A stretch of 40,936 nt of DNA from Bacillota bacterium (GTDB taxonomy: Bacteria > Bacillota > Clostridia > Oscillospirales > Acutalibacteraceae), in NCBI GenBank assembly GCA_023417635.1, contig JAEZFF010000117.1:1-40936 (forward strand), in the 5' to 3' direction. The stretch's first letter is position 1; every line of letters starts with the position of its first letter. Made by a program: the position numbers and the translations under genes. Shown piece after piece: positions 15,314 to 22,815 of the stretch. A model generated the notes under the pieces. It was not told the DNA's origin and did no database searches. It saw only the letters and a program-made list of their open reading frames with translations.

Positions 15314-15421
15314 TTGACAAATTATGCCAAGAAACTATAATAATTTTTGGGAGATTTTATCCGAGAACTTCCAAGCTATGCCGCTCTTTCCTATCGCAAG
15401 TAGGAGAGAGCGGATTTTTTA
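15314..15421 (+). ncRNA. Candidate small RNA 2 (plus strand, near-consensus promoter)
   Basis: TTGACA (15314-15319), 16 bp, TATAAT (15336-15341) is a perfect-hexamer promoter on the plus strand although every neighbouring gene is on the minus strand. About 35 nt after the expected start is a 12-bp terminator stem with one mismatch (15381-15393 with 15401-15413) and six T residues. The RNA would be about 70 nt. It ends at the stop codon of the ImmA-like gene and starts in the leader of the membrane-protein gene. No ORF is seen in it. Confidence 0.45.
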
Positions 15422-15832
15422 TACAAATTTTTTACCTTGGTATACCGTATAGTACCGAATTGCCATTGTAATAAAATCTTCTGGCAAATCAAAGTACTCT
15501 GCGAGTGCCCACGGTTCCACATACCCGTGCTCCATTGCATCATTCAGAACCTCAAACGGAAGATATTGTTCAACCGCCCACCGGTTTGCCTTGAATTCAT
15601 GCTTTTCAACGAGATCAAGCGGACTGCTTACTTTGTGGGTGCAGCCAGTGGCACAGTGGCCAACTTCATGGGCTATTGCGCCCTTCATATCTCTTGCTGT
15701 AGAAAACTTGGACTGATCAATAAAAATACCATACTGACTGCTCATTTCAAGTGTTGCTGCATCGACAAATCCTACCGGATACCAATAGAGGTCTGCTCCG
15801 ACTCTTTGTATGTCATCTACTAAATCTGACAG
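15419..15832 (-). CDS. ImmA/IrrE-family metallopeptidase
   Basis: Zinc peptidase of the ImmA/IrrE family with the HExxH motif in AIAHEVGHCATG. It is followed by the conserved second acidic region (EHKHEFKANRWAVEQYL type: VEKHEFKANRWA). In phages such proteins cleave the CI-like repressor and allow induction. The family N-terminus (LVDDIQRVGADLYWYPVGF) is present in frame upstream of the first ATG (15745), but no ATG, GTG or TTG precedes it. I give the CTG at 15832 as provisional start; an ATG start would yield only 108 aa without that region. It follows the repressor gene by 28 bp. Confidence 0.75.
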   Translation of the reverse strand: MSDLVDDIQRVGADLYWYPVGFVDAATLEMSSQYGIFIDQSKFSTARDMKGAIAHEVGHCATGCTHKVSSPLDLVEKHEFKANRWAVEQYLPFEVLNDAMEHGYVEPWALAEYFDLPEDFITMAIRYYTVYQGKKFV

Positions 15833-15860
15833 CTCCGTATCGTTATTCTCCCCAAAAGAG

Positions 15861-16214
15861 CTACTGCTTTTTCTTTTTATCTTGCTGCTCTTTGAAAAAC
15901 CGCGCCATTTCCAGAAGCTTTTGCTTGTTCTCTTCCGTCAGCTCCTTCGTTTCATTGTGAAGCGCATAGGTAAAATCGTTATAAGTCACATCAGGCTCTT
16001 CGACTTTGTCGGAGGGCTGTTCTTTTTGCCTTGACATAAGATCAGCAACGGAAACCTTGAAGTAATTTGCAATTTTTATTTGATTGGCGTCAGTAGGAAT
16101 TTTTCCATTTTTCCATCCGTTTACACTTGCCCGTGAAAGTCCCAATTCAGACGCTACAGCAGACGGTGACTTATTAACATTATTGCAATAGCTAACAAAG
16201 TTGTCATAAAACAT
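15861..16214 (-). CDS. CI-like lysogeny repressor (XRE-type HTH)
   Basis: 117 residues. An N-terminal XRE helix-turn-helix occupies about residues 6-62 (SPSAVASELGLSRASVNGWKNGKIP) and a short charged C-terminal helix ends in a Lys-rich tail. There is no S24 self-cleavage domain, which fits control by the adjacent ImmA-like peptidase as in ICEBs1-type switches. It is preceded by AGGTGGG. It faces the Cro-like gene across 226 bp that contain repeated GTTAAC-type operators and a strong rightward promoter. It is probably transcribed with the ImmA-like gene. Confidence 0.88.
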   Translation of the reverse strand: MFYDNFVSYCNNVNKSPSAVASELGLSRASVNGWKNGKIPTDANQIKIANYFKVSVADLMSRQKEQPSDKVEEPDVTYNDFTYALHNETKELTEENKQKLLEMARFFKEQQDKKKKQ

Positions 16215-16245
16215 ATAAATTACCCACCTATTTTGTAAGAAATCA

Positions 16246-16400
16246 CAAAGTTAACAAAACTTACATAATCGGCTTGACTGTTAGCTATGTTCACTGTATA
16301 ATGAACTTATTGATTAACAAAGCTAACAAAAGGCCGATATTGAAAGCCTTACCTTGCTGATATTTTGTTCGCAACTCTATATTAGCACACTTTGTTAACA
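16246..16400. promoter_or_regulatory. Lysogeny switch operators and early promoter PR
   Basis: Rightward promoter TTGACT (16274-16279), 17 bp, TATAAT (16297-16302). Repeated half sites of the form TTTGTTA(A/G)C lie at 16250-16258, 16279-16285 (inside the promoter spacer), 16314-16320, 16322-16330 and 16391-16399, in both orientations. The spacer site means repressor binding would directly block PR. A leftward repressor promoter is not clear by eye. Confidence 0.7.
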
Positions 16401-16440
16401 TTTTCAACATAGAAAACAAAAAGGATTGGAGGTAATGATC

Positions 16441-16641
16441 TTGCCAGAAAAATGGACAGGCACTATTGTAGGCAAAATGCACATTAACTGTATTACCTAT
16501 GAGGAGCTTGCCAAGAAACTCGGATTTACGAAGTCGTATGTTTCGATGGTACTCAATGGGTCAAGACATCCAGCAGACGCCAAACAAAAGTTTAGTGAAG
16601 CTCTGAATGAGCTTATCCAGCAGAAGCAAAAGACAGCCTGA
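16441..16641 (+). CDS. Cro-like HTH protein
   Basis: I use the TTG at 16441, 8 nt after GGAGG; the ATG at 16435 is too close to that site and the TTG at 16426 is upstream of it. The 66-residue product carries a compact XRE helix-turn-helix (TYEELAKKLGFTKSYVSMVL). It is the first gene rightward from PR and opposite the repressor, so it is the probable Cro counterpart. Residues after 55 are a short helix with a charged tail. Confidence 0.75.
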   Translation: MPEKWTGTIVGKMHINCITYEELAKKLGFTKSYVSMVLNGSRHPADAKQKFSEALNELIQQKQKTA

Positions 16642-16672
16642 ATTTTTACATATGGAAAGGCAGGTGAAAAAG

Positions 16673-16897
16673 ATGACAAAAGAAAAATTTGGACAGCTTG
16701 AAGACGCATTAGTAGATTTTGCAATTTCTACAGCAAAAAACAAAGCCCCCGAAGATGCGGTGCTGACGCTTCCGGGAGTTTTGCAGGAGTTGCGAGGCTT
16801 GGAGGAATGCAAAGACTCTTATTGCAAATCCATAGACAAGTCAATTGAGGAAACCTCAAAATTCGGTGATAGGTTGCTTAAGCCCCGTGCGCTTTAA
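16673..16897 (+). CDS. Hypothetical early phage protein
   Basis: 74 residues from the ATG at 16673, which has AGGTG 6 nt upstream; longer readings from 16607 or 16652 lack a site. The protein is mostly helical and acidic (KEKFGQLEDALVDFAISTAK, LPGVLQELRGLEECKDSYC). I do not recognise the family. It follows the Cro-like gene by 31 bp in the same operon. Its 3' end overlaps the 3' end of the minus-strand Cas2-like gene by 20 bp. Confidence 0.6.
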   Translation: MTKEKFGQLEDALVDFAISTAKNKAPEDAVLTLPGVLQELRGLEECKDSYCKSIDKSIEETSKFGDRLLKPRAL

Positions 16898-17141
16898 GCC
16901 ACTCTATGCAGTCTTTATCCAACAGTGCTTCACGCTTCCGCGTTATTTCGGCAATAAGCAATTTATCGCTTGTATTTAAATGTTGGATAAGGCGCTGATA
17001 AGTAGACAAAGCACCCTGATTTACTGATATAAACCATTGATTATTAATTGGGTTGCAATAATCGCCTGATGATTTTATATCCTCAACCAGCTTTGCTTCT
17101 CTTTCTTTATCAGCAATTTCATAACTAATCAGATAAACCAT
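16878..17141 (-). CDS. Cas2-like (SinR-family annotated) small protein
   Basis: 87 residues from the ATG at 17141, preceded by a strong AAGGAGG. The order MVYLISYEIADKER, NQWFISVNQGALSTYQRLIQ, DKLLIAEITRKREAL and IEWLK matches small ferredoxin-fold proteins of the Cas2/VapD superfamily that annotation pipelines call SinR family. It is not the Bacillus biofilm repressor SinR. The first strand lacks the canonical Asp of nuclease-active Cas2 (YEI instead of YDI), so catalysis is doubtful. There are no cas genes or CRISPR repeats nearby. It is the only minus-strand gene between Cro and the DnaC-like gene, so it must have its own promoter and is antisense to the early transcript. Confidence 0.6.
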   Translation of the reverse strand: MVYLISYEIADKEREAKLVEDIKSSGDYCNPINNQWFISVNQGALSTYQRLIQHLNTSDKLLIAEITRKREALLDKDCIEWLKAHGA

Positions 17142-17210
17142 TTTGTATCGCCTCCTTCCTGCCACAATTCTACACCGGAGGGAGGGGAAATTCAAGAAAG
17201 GAAGGTTATT

Positions 17211-18053
17211 GTGGAAAATCAATTATCAGTTAAAGCAGTTCCCTTTATGGGTGACGAGCTTATGGCAGCCAAAGATGAGAAAGCCGGAAAAATCTATGCG
17301 GGCGTTTCCTACATCTGCAAAGGCATTGGCCTGACTGAAAGTCAAAAGGACACGCAAGTCCAGAAAATTCAAAAAGATGTTGTTTTGTGTAAGGGTGCGA
17401 AAAACCTGCCCTTGAAATTTCAAGGGCAGGTCAGAAAAATCCAGTGCATCGACAACGAGTTTATCCCGCTCTGGCTCGCAAAAATTTCCATCACGCCCAC
17501 CATGCAGAAAGAGCACCCGGAAGTTGCGGACAAGCTCGTACAGTATCAGCTGAAAGCGCAGAAAGTTCTTGCTGACGCGTTCCTGCATCCTGCCAAAGTG
17601 CCTTCTGCAAAATCAAAATACCGTGCTCTGCCGCCGGTCAATCATTCCGTGGAAATTCTGCAAAGAGTATGGGCCGCCGCCGGTGTTGATAAAAAACGTT
17701 CCGCTGCTGCTGTGTCGGGAATCTACAAGCAGGTTTACGGTGACCTTGGGATTGACATTCCTGGTGCGCCGGTCGAATGCGAAAAGACTTACGACAAAGA
17801 GCAAATTGCAAAAGCACTCGGCGTGTATTCGAAAACAGGAAAGCCACATTCGCAAGCCATTGCCGCCATTATCCGGACACTGAATATTCCAGCAGACTTG
17901 ATTGAGCATTCTCCATTCGCCGCGAATGGCCATTCTGACGACTACGACCGTTACAAGGCCCCGGTACTTGATATGATACGCGATTGGATTACCGTTCAGG
18001 GCAGAAAAAGTCCGATTGTGCTGGACAAGTCCTATGGCGTCGTCTTTCAGTGA
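17211..18053 (+). CDS. Phage antirepressor (P22_AR_N-type N-terminal domain)
   Basis: 280 residues from a GTG with AAGGAAGG upstream. The first 130 residues follow the phage antirepressor N-terminal pattern: VKAVPFMGDELMAAKDEKAG, IYAGVSYICKGIGL, then NLPLKFQGQVRKIQCIDNEF and LWLAKI, ending in a YQLKAQKVLADAF helix. The C-terminal half has no domain I can name. Antirepressors of this class bind or displace the lysogeny repressor. A perfect 28-bp palindrome (17404-17431) lies inside the coding sequence. It is downstream of Cro and before the early operon. Confidence 0.8.
   Translation: MENQLSVKAVPFMGDELMAAKDEKAGKIYAGVSYICKGIGLTESQKDTQVQKIQKDVVLCKGAKNLPLKFQGQVRKIQCIDNEFIPLWLAKISITPTMQKEHPEVADKLVQYQLKAQKVLADAFLHPAKVPSAKSKYRALPPVNHSVEILQRVWAAAGVDKKRSAAAVSGIYKQVYGDLGIDIPGAPVECEKTYDKEQIAKALGVYSKTGKPHSQAIAAIIRTLNIPADLIEHSPFAANGHSDDYDRYKAPVLDMIRDWITVQGRKSPIVLDKSYGVVFQ
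17404..17431. repeat. Perfect 28-bp palindrome inside the antirepressor gene
   Basis: Two 14-base arms with no spacer, centred between 17417 and 17418. It encodes part of NLPLKFQGQV. There is no T run after it, so it is not a standard terminator. It could be a protein-binding site, an mRNA hairpin or a selected codon pattern. Confidence 0.85.
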
Positions 18054-18062
18054 GGTGATTTC

Positions 18063-18305
18063 ATGCCAAAGTTAAGGCCATCGGCATCCGACCTCAAAAA
18101 TCGTACCATTATCGCAACAATTAAATATGGTATGGAGCAGGCCGGGGTCGAATCGGACGAGCTTGCGCTTGCTGCGCGAGTATCCCGGGCGACGTACTAC
18201 GACCGGCTGCGGGACCCCGGACAATTTCGACTAAGCGAGTTGCGGGGAATCAGCGAAAAACTGCATATCCCGCTCGAGCAACTCATAGCCGGTAAGTCCG
18301 CCTGA
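18063..18305 (+). CDS. XRE-type HTH phage regulator
   Basis: 80 residues. A helix-turn-helix is readable at about 30-62 (DELALAARVSRATYYDRLRD) followed by a third helix (LRGISEKLHIPLEQLIAGKSA). GAGGTG stands 5-8 nt before the ATG. It is a small DNA-binding protein in the early operon, 9 bp after the antirepressor gene. Excisionase or early-gene regulator are both possible; the sequence does not decide. Confidence 0.75.
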   Translation: MPKLRPSASDLKNRTIIATIKYGMEQAGVESDELALAARVSRATYYDRLRDPGQFRLSELRGISEKLHIPLEQLIAGKSA

Positions 18306-18329
18306 CCGGGCAGAAAGGAGAAAGAAATC

Positions 18330-18620
18330 ATGAAATACGCACTAATTCAGATGCCCAGCAGTGCAATTCTCATCGTTGACAACAGCGACAGTATCGGCAA
18401 GGGCCGGGTATGCAGGTTGATTGACGAGGGTGGAAAACCTGTGGGCACCATTGAAAGTGATCTGCGAGCCGGAGCCTTGCAAGCCGGTTTTGAGTATAAC
18501 CGGAATGCCCGTATTGAGGAACTGTGGAAACAAATCAGGCTGGCACAGGAGGCACTGAACGGGGACATAACGTGGGAACAGGTACATCCACCGAAGCCGG
18601 AAGGGAGTGAAAGTACATGA
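18330..18620 (+). CDS. Hypothetical early phage protein
   Basis: 96 residues, no family recognised. The N-terminal part is beta-rich (YALIQMPSSAILIVDNSDSIG), the C-terminal part helical and ending in a Pro/Glu tail. GGAG precedes the ATG. Its stop overlaps the next start by an ATGA, so translation is coupled. Confidence 0.65.
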   Translation: MKYALIQMPSSAILIVDNSDSIGKGRVCRLIDEGGKPVGTIESDLRAGALQAGFEYNRNARIEELWKQIRLAQEALNGDITWEQVHPPKPEGSEST

Positions 18621-18961
18621 ACGGCGTTATATTTCGCACGACCCCGGAAGTCATAAGCAACCATCGTGCTTTTGCTGCGCTTATGCTTCGCCGCATGGTG
18701 GAAAATCACAGCCGCATCGGGAACACCTCTGATGAAGAGTATGCCTCCGGTATTGCCTATGCAGCACATAAGTACAAGCTGCCAACGGATGGTGGGGCAT
18801 TAAGCATAACTGGCATGAGTGCCGGGCACCTGGCCTACATAGCAGACCTTATTGCCGAAACGATTGGCCAGCGCCGCATAGCGGACGTCACAATGGAGAT
18901 TGCCCAGAATGGCCAGGAGCTGGAACAGCCTGAAAAACAGGAAAGGAATGAAACAGCATGA
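18617..18961 (+). CDS. Hypothetical early phage protein
   Basis: 114 residues, overlapping its neighbours on both sides by ATGA. Residues 1-85 look folded and helical (FAALMLRRMVENHSRIG, MSAGHLAYIADLIAETI); the C-terminus is an acidic tail. No family recognised. It belongs to the coupled early operon. Confidence 0.65.
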   Translation: MNGVIFRTTPEVISNHRAFAALMLRRMVENHSRIGNTSDEEYASGIAYAAHKYKLPTDGGALSITGMSAGHLAYIADLIAETIGQRRIADVTMEIAQNGQELEQPEKQERNETA

Positions 18962-19416
18962 AATACAGTGAAATGAAGAAAACCGCCCGTGATTGGCTGA
19001 AAGACCAGAAAGTCTGCATAGGACTGATGGGAAGCCGCGAATCTGTTGACCGGCTTTCAGATATAACAGAGGGTTTTATTGACGCGCTTCGTTTGCTCGG
19101 AATCTACAGCGTAAAGCAGGCTGAAACAGCCTACAAAGAGCTGCGTACCGCGCACGATGAGACAATGAAAAAAGCCGCTCCCGGCGTTACAAGCACCGAA
19201 AGCGGTTCAAGGGAATCCCTCAAAAGGGATGAAAAATATCACGTCTACAGTATAGCAATCGCGTCGCCAGACGTCAAGTGGAGCGGAAACGACATCTACC
19301 GGCTGATTCAATCCATGAAGGCCGCAAACGTAACCTACCCGGATGTCGCAAACACGCTTCTGAACTTGTTCCGTCCGCAGGAAGAAAGGCAGGGAAAAAC
19401 GAATGAGACTGCTTAA
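18958..19416 (+). CDS. Hypothetical early phage protein
   Basis: 152 residues with an N-terminal helical part (MKKTARDWLKDQKVCIGLMG), a central Ser/Glu/Lys-rich linker around residues 70-95 and a second small domain (WSGNDIYRLIQSMKAANVTY). No family recognised. It overlaps the following ATPase gene by 14 bp, so it may work with the recombination module. Confidence 0.65.
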   Translation: MKYSEMKKTARDWLKDQKVCIGLMGSRESVDRLSDITEGFIDALRLLGIYSVKQAETAYKELRTAHDETMKKAAPGVTSTESGSRESLKRDEKYHVYSIAIASPDVKWSGNDIYRLIQSMKAANVTYPDVANTLLNLFRPQEERQGKTNETA

Positions 19417-21319
19417 CATAGCCCTTGAAAATTTTAAAGGAATTCGGTCGTTTACACTCGAGCCGAACGGCAAAGATGTAACCGTTTACGGTACAAACGG
19501 GTCAGGCAAAAGCACTTTGGCCGATGCGTACCTTTGGCTGCTGACCGGCAAAGATGAATTTGACCGTGCAGATTATAAGATTCTTCCAACCGGTTCAGCG
19601 GAAGGTGTGGAGGCGTCTGTAACTGCGCAGCTTCGGCTTGATGATGACAGCAGCATTGTACTCCGCCGAGTGTACAAGCCGGTTTTTACCCGCAAGCGTG
19701 GCGAAGCGGAGAAGCACCGCACAGGCAACACAACCGACTACTACATTAACGATGTGCCGCAGAAAGCCGGGGATTACAGCAAATATATTGCCGAACATTT
19801 TGGCTCCGAAGAAGACATTATGACGGTGACACGGCCGGAATATTTTGCGCAGATTATCAAGCCGGATGTGCGCCGTCAGAAGTTGCTGGAACTGTTTGCA
19901 GATGGCGTGAACGATGCAAGTGTTATTGCAAAGCACAAAGAGCTGGCGCCGCTTGGTGAGCAGCTCGGCACCTATACCGTGGACGATTGTGTGAAGCGCT
20001 GGAAGGCCCAGCGGAAAAAGGTGAACGATGACAAGGATGCGATTCCTGGCCGCATCGATGAAGCAGAACGGGCAAAACCGGATGACAAAGACCTTAACAC
20101 GGATTCGGCACGGCTTCCGCATTTAGCGGCACAACGGCTGCAAATTCGGAATAAAATCGAGGCGCTGCACTCCGGTTCTGCTATTTCCGACGCCCACAGC
20201 GGAATCAGCAAGCTTCAGGCGGATATGGAACAGGCCCGCGGCGAATACATCCGAAAATTTTCCGGCGCCAACACGGCACTCGAAAACCAGATAGCAGCCA
20301 TCCGGAAAGAAAAGGCCGCCTTGCAGGAAAGCCTGGAACAATATAATAAAAGTCTGAAATCGGTGCAGTCCCGCATTGACAGCCTGAACAAAGAGATTCC
20401 GGCGCTTCGGGAGTCCGTCGTGGCGGAATACAGCAAGCAGTTTGATACGTCAAAGGGTGTTTGCCCGACCTGCGGCCGACCTTACCCGCCTGAAAAGCAG
20501 GAAGAGATGCAGGGCAGTTTCAATGAGCAGAAAGCCCGCACAATTTCCGATATGCAGCAGCGCGGCAAAAACATGGTGGCAGAGCTTAAAAAGCAGACAA
20601 GCTTGCGCGATGCGAGTGCGCAGAGCATTCAGGACGTTAACCTTGACATTGACCATGACCAGCAAAAACTTGCCGGTTTGCAGAAAATGCTTGTTGCTCC
20701 GCCGGCATGGGAAACTACTTCGGAATATGCCGGCTGGCAGGAAAAAATTTCAGAAGAGCAAAGTGCTTTGAAAGTTGCCAGTACTGCGGCAGAATCTCAA
20801 ATCCAAAAGCTGCAGGAGGAACTTCAACCGGTGGAATCTGAAATGCAGGCAATTCAGCAGCGGCAGGCAAATGCGGCGCTGGCTAAAAGACAGGATGAGC
20901 GTATTGCTGAACTGAAAGACGAAGAAAAAAAGCTTGGCACTCAGCTTGCCAAACTGGATTATATGCTTCATCTTGCGGAGCGTTTCGTGCAGTTGAAAGC
21001 GTCGGATGTGGAAGCAGAGGTCAACAATTCTTTTCAGACTGTCCGCTGGAAGCTGTTTGACCTGCAGGTGAACGGTGGCGTAAAAGCCTGCTGTGAGGCG
21101 CAAGTTGACGGTAAAGACTACGGTTCCCTTAGCAAATCCGAAAAAGTGAATGCCGGGCTGGATATTGTGAATACGCTCGGCCAGAAAATGGGGCTTCTAT
21201 TGCCCGTCTGGCGAGACGATGCTGAAAGTGTATGTCATCCGATGGCTATTACTGCCCAGGTCATCAGCCTGATGGTGAGCGACGAAGATAAGAAGTTGAG
21301 AGTGGAGGAAAGAGCATGA
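19403..21319 (+). CDS. SMC/Rad50/SbcC-like phage ATPase
   Basis: 638 residues. An N-terminal ATP-binding head with Walker A GTNGSGKST at 30-38 is followed by a long coiled coil (about 200-560) interrupted by a zinc-hook motif CPTC at 354-357. The C-terminal head contains LSKSEKVNAGLDIV (signature-like) and LLPVWRDDAESV (Walker B-like). This is a Rad50-type organisation at about half the usual length, as in phage recombination ATPases. No Mre11-like nuclease is adjacent; the RecT gene and a metallo-beta-lactamase-fold protein follow in the same operon and may supply annealing and nuclease activity. Overlaps both neighbours. Confidence 0.85.
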   Translation: MRLLNIALENFKGIRSFTLEPNGKDVTVYGTNGSGKSTLADAYLWLLTGKDEFDRADYKILPTGSAEGVEASVTAQLRLDDDSSIVLRRVYKPVFTRKRGEAEKHRTGNTTDYYINDVPQKAGDYSKYIAEHFGSEEDIMTVTRPEYFAQIIKPDVRRQKLLELFADGVNDASVIAKHKELAPLGEQLGTYTVDDCVKRWKAQRKKVNDDKDAIPGRIDEAERAKPDDKDLNTDSARLPHLAAQRLQIRNKIEALHSGSAISDAHSGISKLQADMEQARGEYIRKFSGANTALENQIAAIRKEKAALQESLEQYNKSLKSVQSRIDSLNKEIPALRESVVAEYSKQFDTSKGVCPTCGRPYPPEKQEEMQGSFNEQKARTISDMQQRGKNMVAELKKQTSLRDASAQSIQDVNLDIDHDQQKLAGLQKMLVAPPAWETTSEYAGWQEKISEEQSALKVASTAAESQIQKLQEELQPVESEMQAIQQRQANAALAKRQDERIAELKDEEKKLGTQLAKLDYMLHLAERFVQLKASDVEAEVNNSFQTVRWKLFDLQVNGGVKACCEAQVDGKDYGSLSKSEKVNAGLDIVNTLGQKMGLLLPVWRDDAESVCHPMAITAQVISLMVSDEDKKLRVEERA

Positions 21320-22329
21320 ACGATACAGGAAAGGCCTACATCCATGGCCAATGGCGGTACTTCGTGGACGAGCGGGAGGATAATGGAAAGTTTACTGTTT
21401 TCATGAGTTCAACGGATTCCACTACTGACGGCTTGAAAGCGGAGGTCGCCACGATTCCAGATTTTCCTACCTTTGAGGAAGCGCAGAACGCGCTCGACGG
21501 CTACGCTTTGAAGCACCAATTTGCAGCCGAATGTTCCACACCCAACGAAGGACCGGAAATGGAACAGCAGACTTTCGGCGACACTCCGGCAGACAATGAC
21601 GATTCTGTTCCATCTGCGGATGATACCCCAGAAGTGGAAGAAGAAACTGATGAACAGAAATCCCCGGCCGGTTCTCCACTCAGCCTGCGTGACCATACCT
21701 TTGACAAAATACTTGATGCAGCCGACGCAGCCCTAAATAGCTTGATTCGGCAGCTTCACGACAAAAAGCAGCACGACGGCGAACTGAGCATAAAAATCAA
21801 CTTTGCCGACTGCGGCGCCGGTGCCATTGACTTTGACAGCCAGATTGGCGGCAAAATTAATTTCGTACTGAAAGCGACCAAGGTCTGCCTGGATGAGAAT
21901 GTCCAGATTGTTTTCGATGAATCCGGGAATCCCACTCTTCCGGACGACCGTACGCACCAGATTAATTTTGATGAAATCCAACCCGGACAGCGCGAATATC
22001 CGCCTTCCGGCGGCACTGCCCAGGTTGATGGGAAAACCGGTATTGTTGAAAGCTATGAGGCAGTTCAGACCGATAAGCCGGAGGACGATAGCCCAGAAAA
22101 AGAGCTTTATCCCTGCAAAAACACCGGCTGCCCGTTTTATGCTTACGATGCTGGAAATTCAGATGCCTCTGGGTGTGCTTTCAACGAATTCGATCCGGCA
22201 AAAGGAGAAAGAGATCCGTTTGATGTGACCGAGACTGTCGAGCAGAATGGCTGTACCCGACCAGAAGTCCTGCAGGCTTATGCAGACGCGCAGCCACAGG
22301 AAGATGATGAAAGTGAGGATGCACAATGA
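21316..22329 (+). CDS. Hypothetical phage protein with Cys cluster
   Basis: 337 residues, strongly acidic. An N-terminal small domain (about 1-70) is followed by a Glu/Asp/Pro-rich linker (75-125), a beta-rich middle domain (GELSIKINFADCGAGAID onward) and a C-terminal Cys cluster: PCKNTGCPFYAYDAGN, SGCAFNEFD, NGCTRPE, probably a metal site. It is coupled by ATGA overlap to the SbcC-like ATPase before it and to a small gene after it. I do not recognise the family. Position within the recombination operon suggests an accessory factor. Confidence 0.7.
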   Translation: MNDTGKAYIHGQWRYFVDEREDNGKFTVFMSSTDSTTDGLKAEVATIPDFPTFEEAQNALDGYALKHQFAAECSTPNEGPEMEQQTFGDTPADNDDSVPSADDTPEVEEETDEQKSPAGSPLSLRDHTFDKILDAADAALNSLIRQLHDKKQHDGELSIKINFADCGAGAIDFDSQIGGKINFVLKATKVCLDENVQIVFDESGNPTLPDDRTHQINFDEIQPGQREYPPSGGTAQVDGKTGIVESYEAVQTDKPEDDSPEKELYPCKNTGCPFYAYDAGNSDASGCAFNEFDPAKGERDPFDVTETVEQNGCTRPEVLQAYADAQPQEDDESEDAQ

Positions 22330-22646
22330 AAATTTCAGGAGAAGCAAGAAAATGTTGCGATTCTCACTTCATTATTGATGTATCAGAGGACGAACTTGCA
22401 AATCTTTGCGGGTATTATTTCCACGCTGAGTGTGGTTGCCCTCATTTCGAGGTAGGAGATGAAATCCCTATTTCTGAAATCTACAAACGCCTTTACGGGC
22501 TAAAAAGAGCAGAAGGGGACATTGCCCGTGTAACCGGTTCTTTGAAAGGGATTATCGACAATCTTCAATTGATAAACCCGATTATTAAAAGTGCAACAGA
22601 AAAGGCGGTGCAGTATGGCAAAGAGGAAGTATCGTCCCGGTCCTAA
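22326..22646 (+). CDS. Hypothetical early phage protein
   Basis: 106 residues. A first half with several Cys and His (CCDSHFIIDV, CGYYFHAECGCPHFEVGDE) might bind a metal. A helical second half begins SEIYKRLYGL. It overlaps the preceding gene by ATGA and the next by 32 bp. No family recognised. Confidence 0.65.
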   Translation: MKISGEARKCCDSHFIIDVSEDELANLCGYYFHAECGCPHFEVGDEIPISEIYKRLYGLKRAEGDIARVTGSLKGIIDNLQLINPIIKSATEKAVQYGKEEVSSRS

Positions 22647-22815
22647 AATCCACTCTCTGAATGAACTGATGGAGCAGGACTTCGTTTATTGGGGCAACAA
22701 AATTACTCCGAAAGGCTGGTTTCAAAACTGGCAGCTCCACATGGCACAATATGTCATTGAGTGTGGGTCTATCAGGCAGGCCATAAAAATTGAAAGTGAG
22801 GACAAACAATTATGA
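22615..22815 (+). CDS. Small hypothetical phage protein
   Basis: 66 residues from the ATG at 22615 (MAKRKYRPGPKIHSLNELME), with AAGGCGGTG upstream. A basic start and the segment VYWGNKITPKGWFQNWQLHM are seen. Such small basic proteins often precede recT in clostridial phages. Overlaps recT by ATGA. Confidence 0.65.
   Translation: MAKRKYRPGPKIHSLNELMEQDFVYWGNKITPKGWFQNWQLHMAQYVIECGSIRQAIKIESEDKQL

Noticed and set aside
16878..17141. A CRISPR-Cas locus around the Cas2-like gene
   Set aside because: No repeat-spacer array, cas1 or other cas gene is present in the window.
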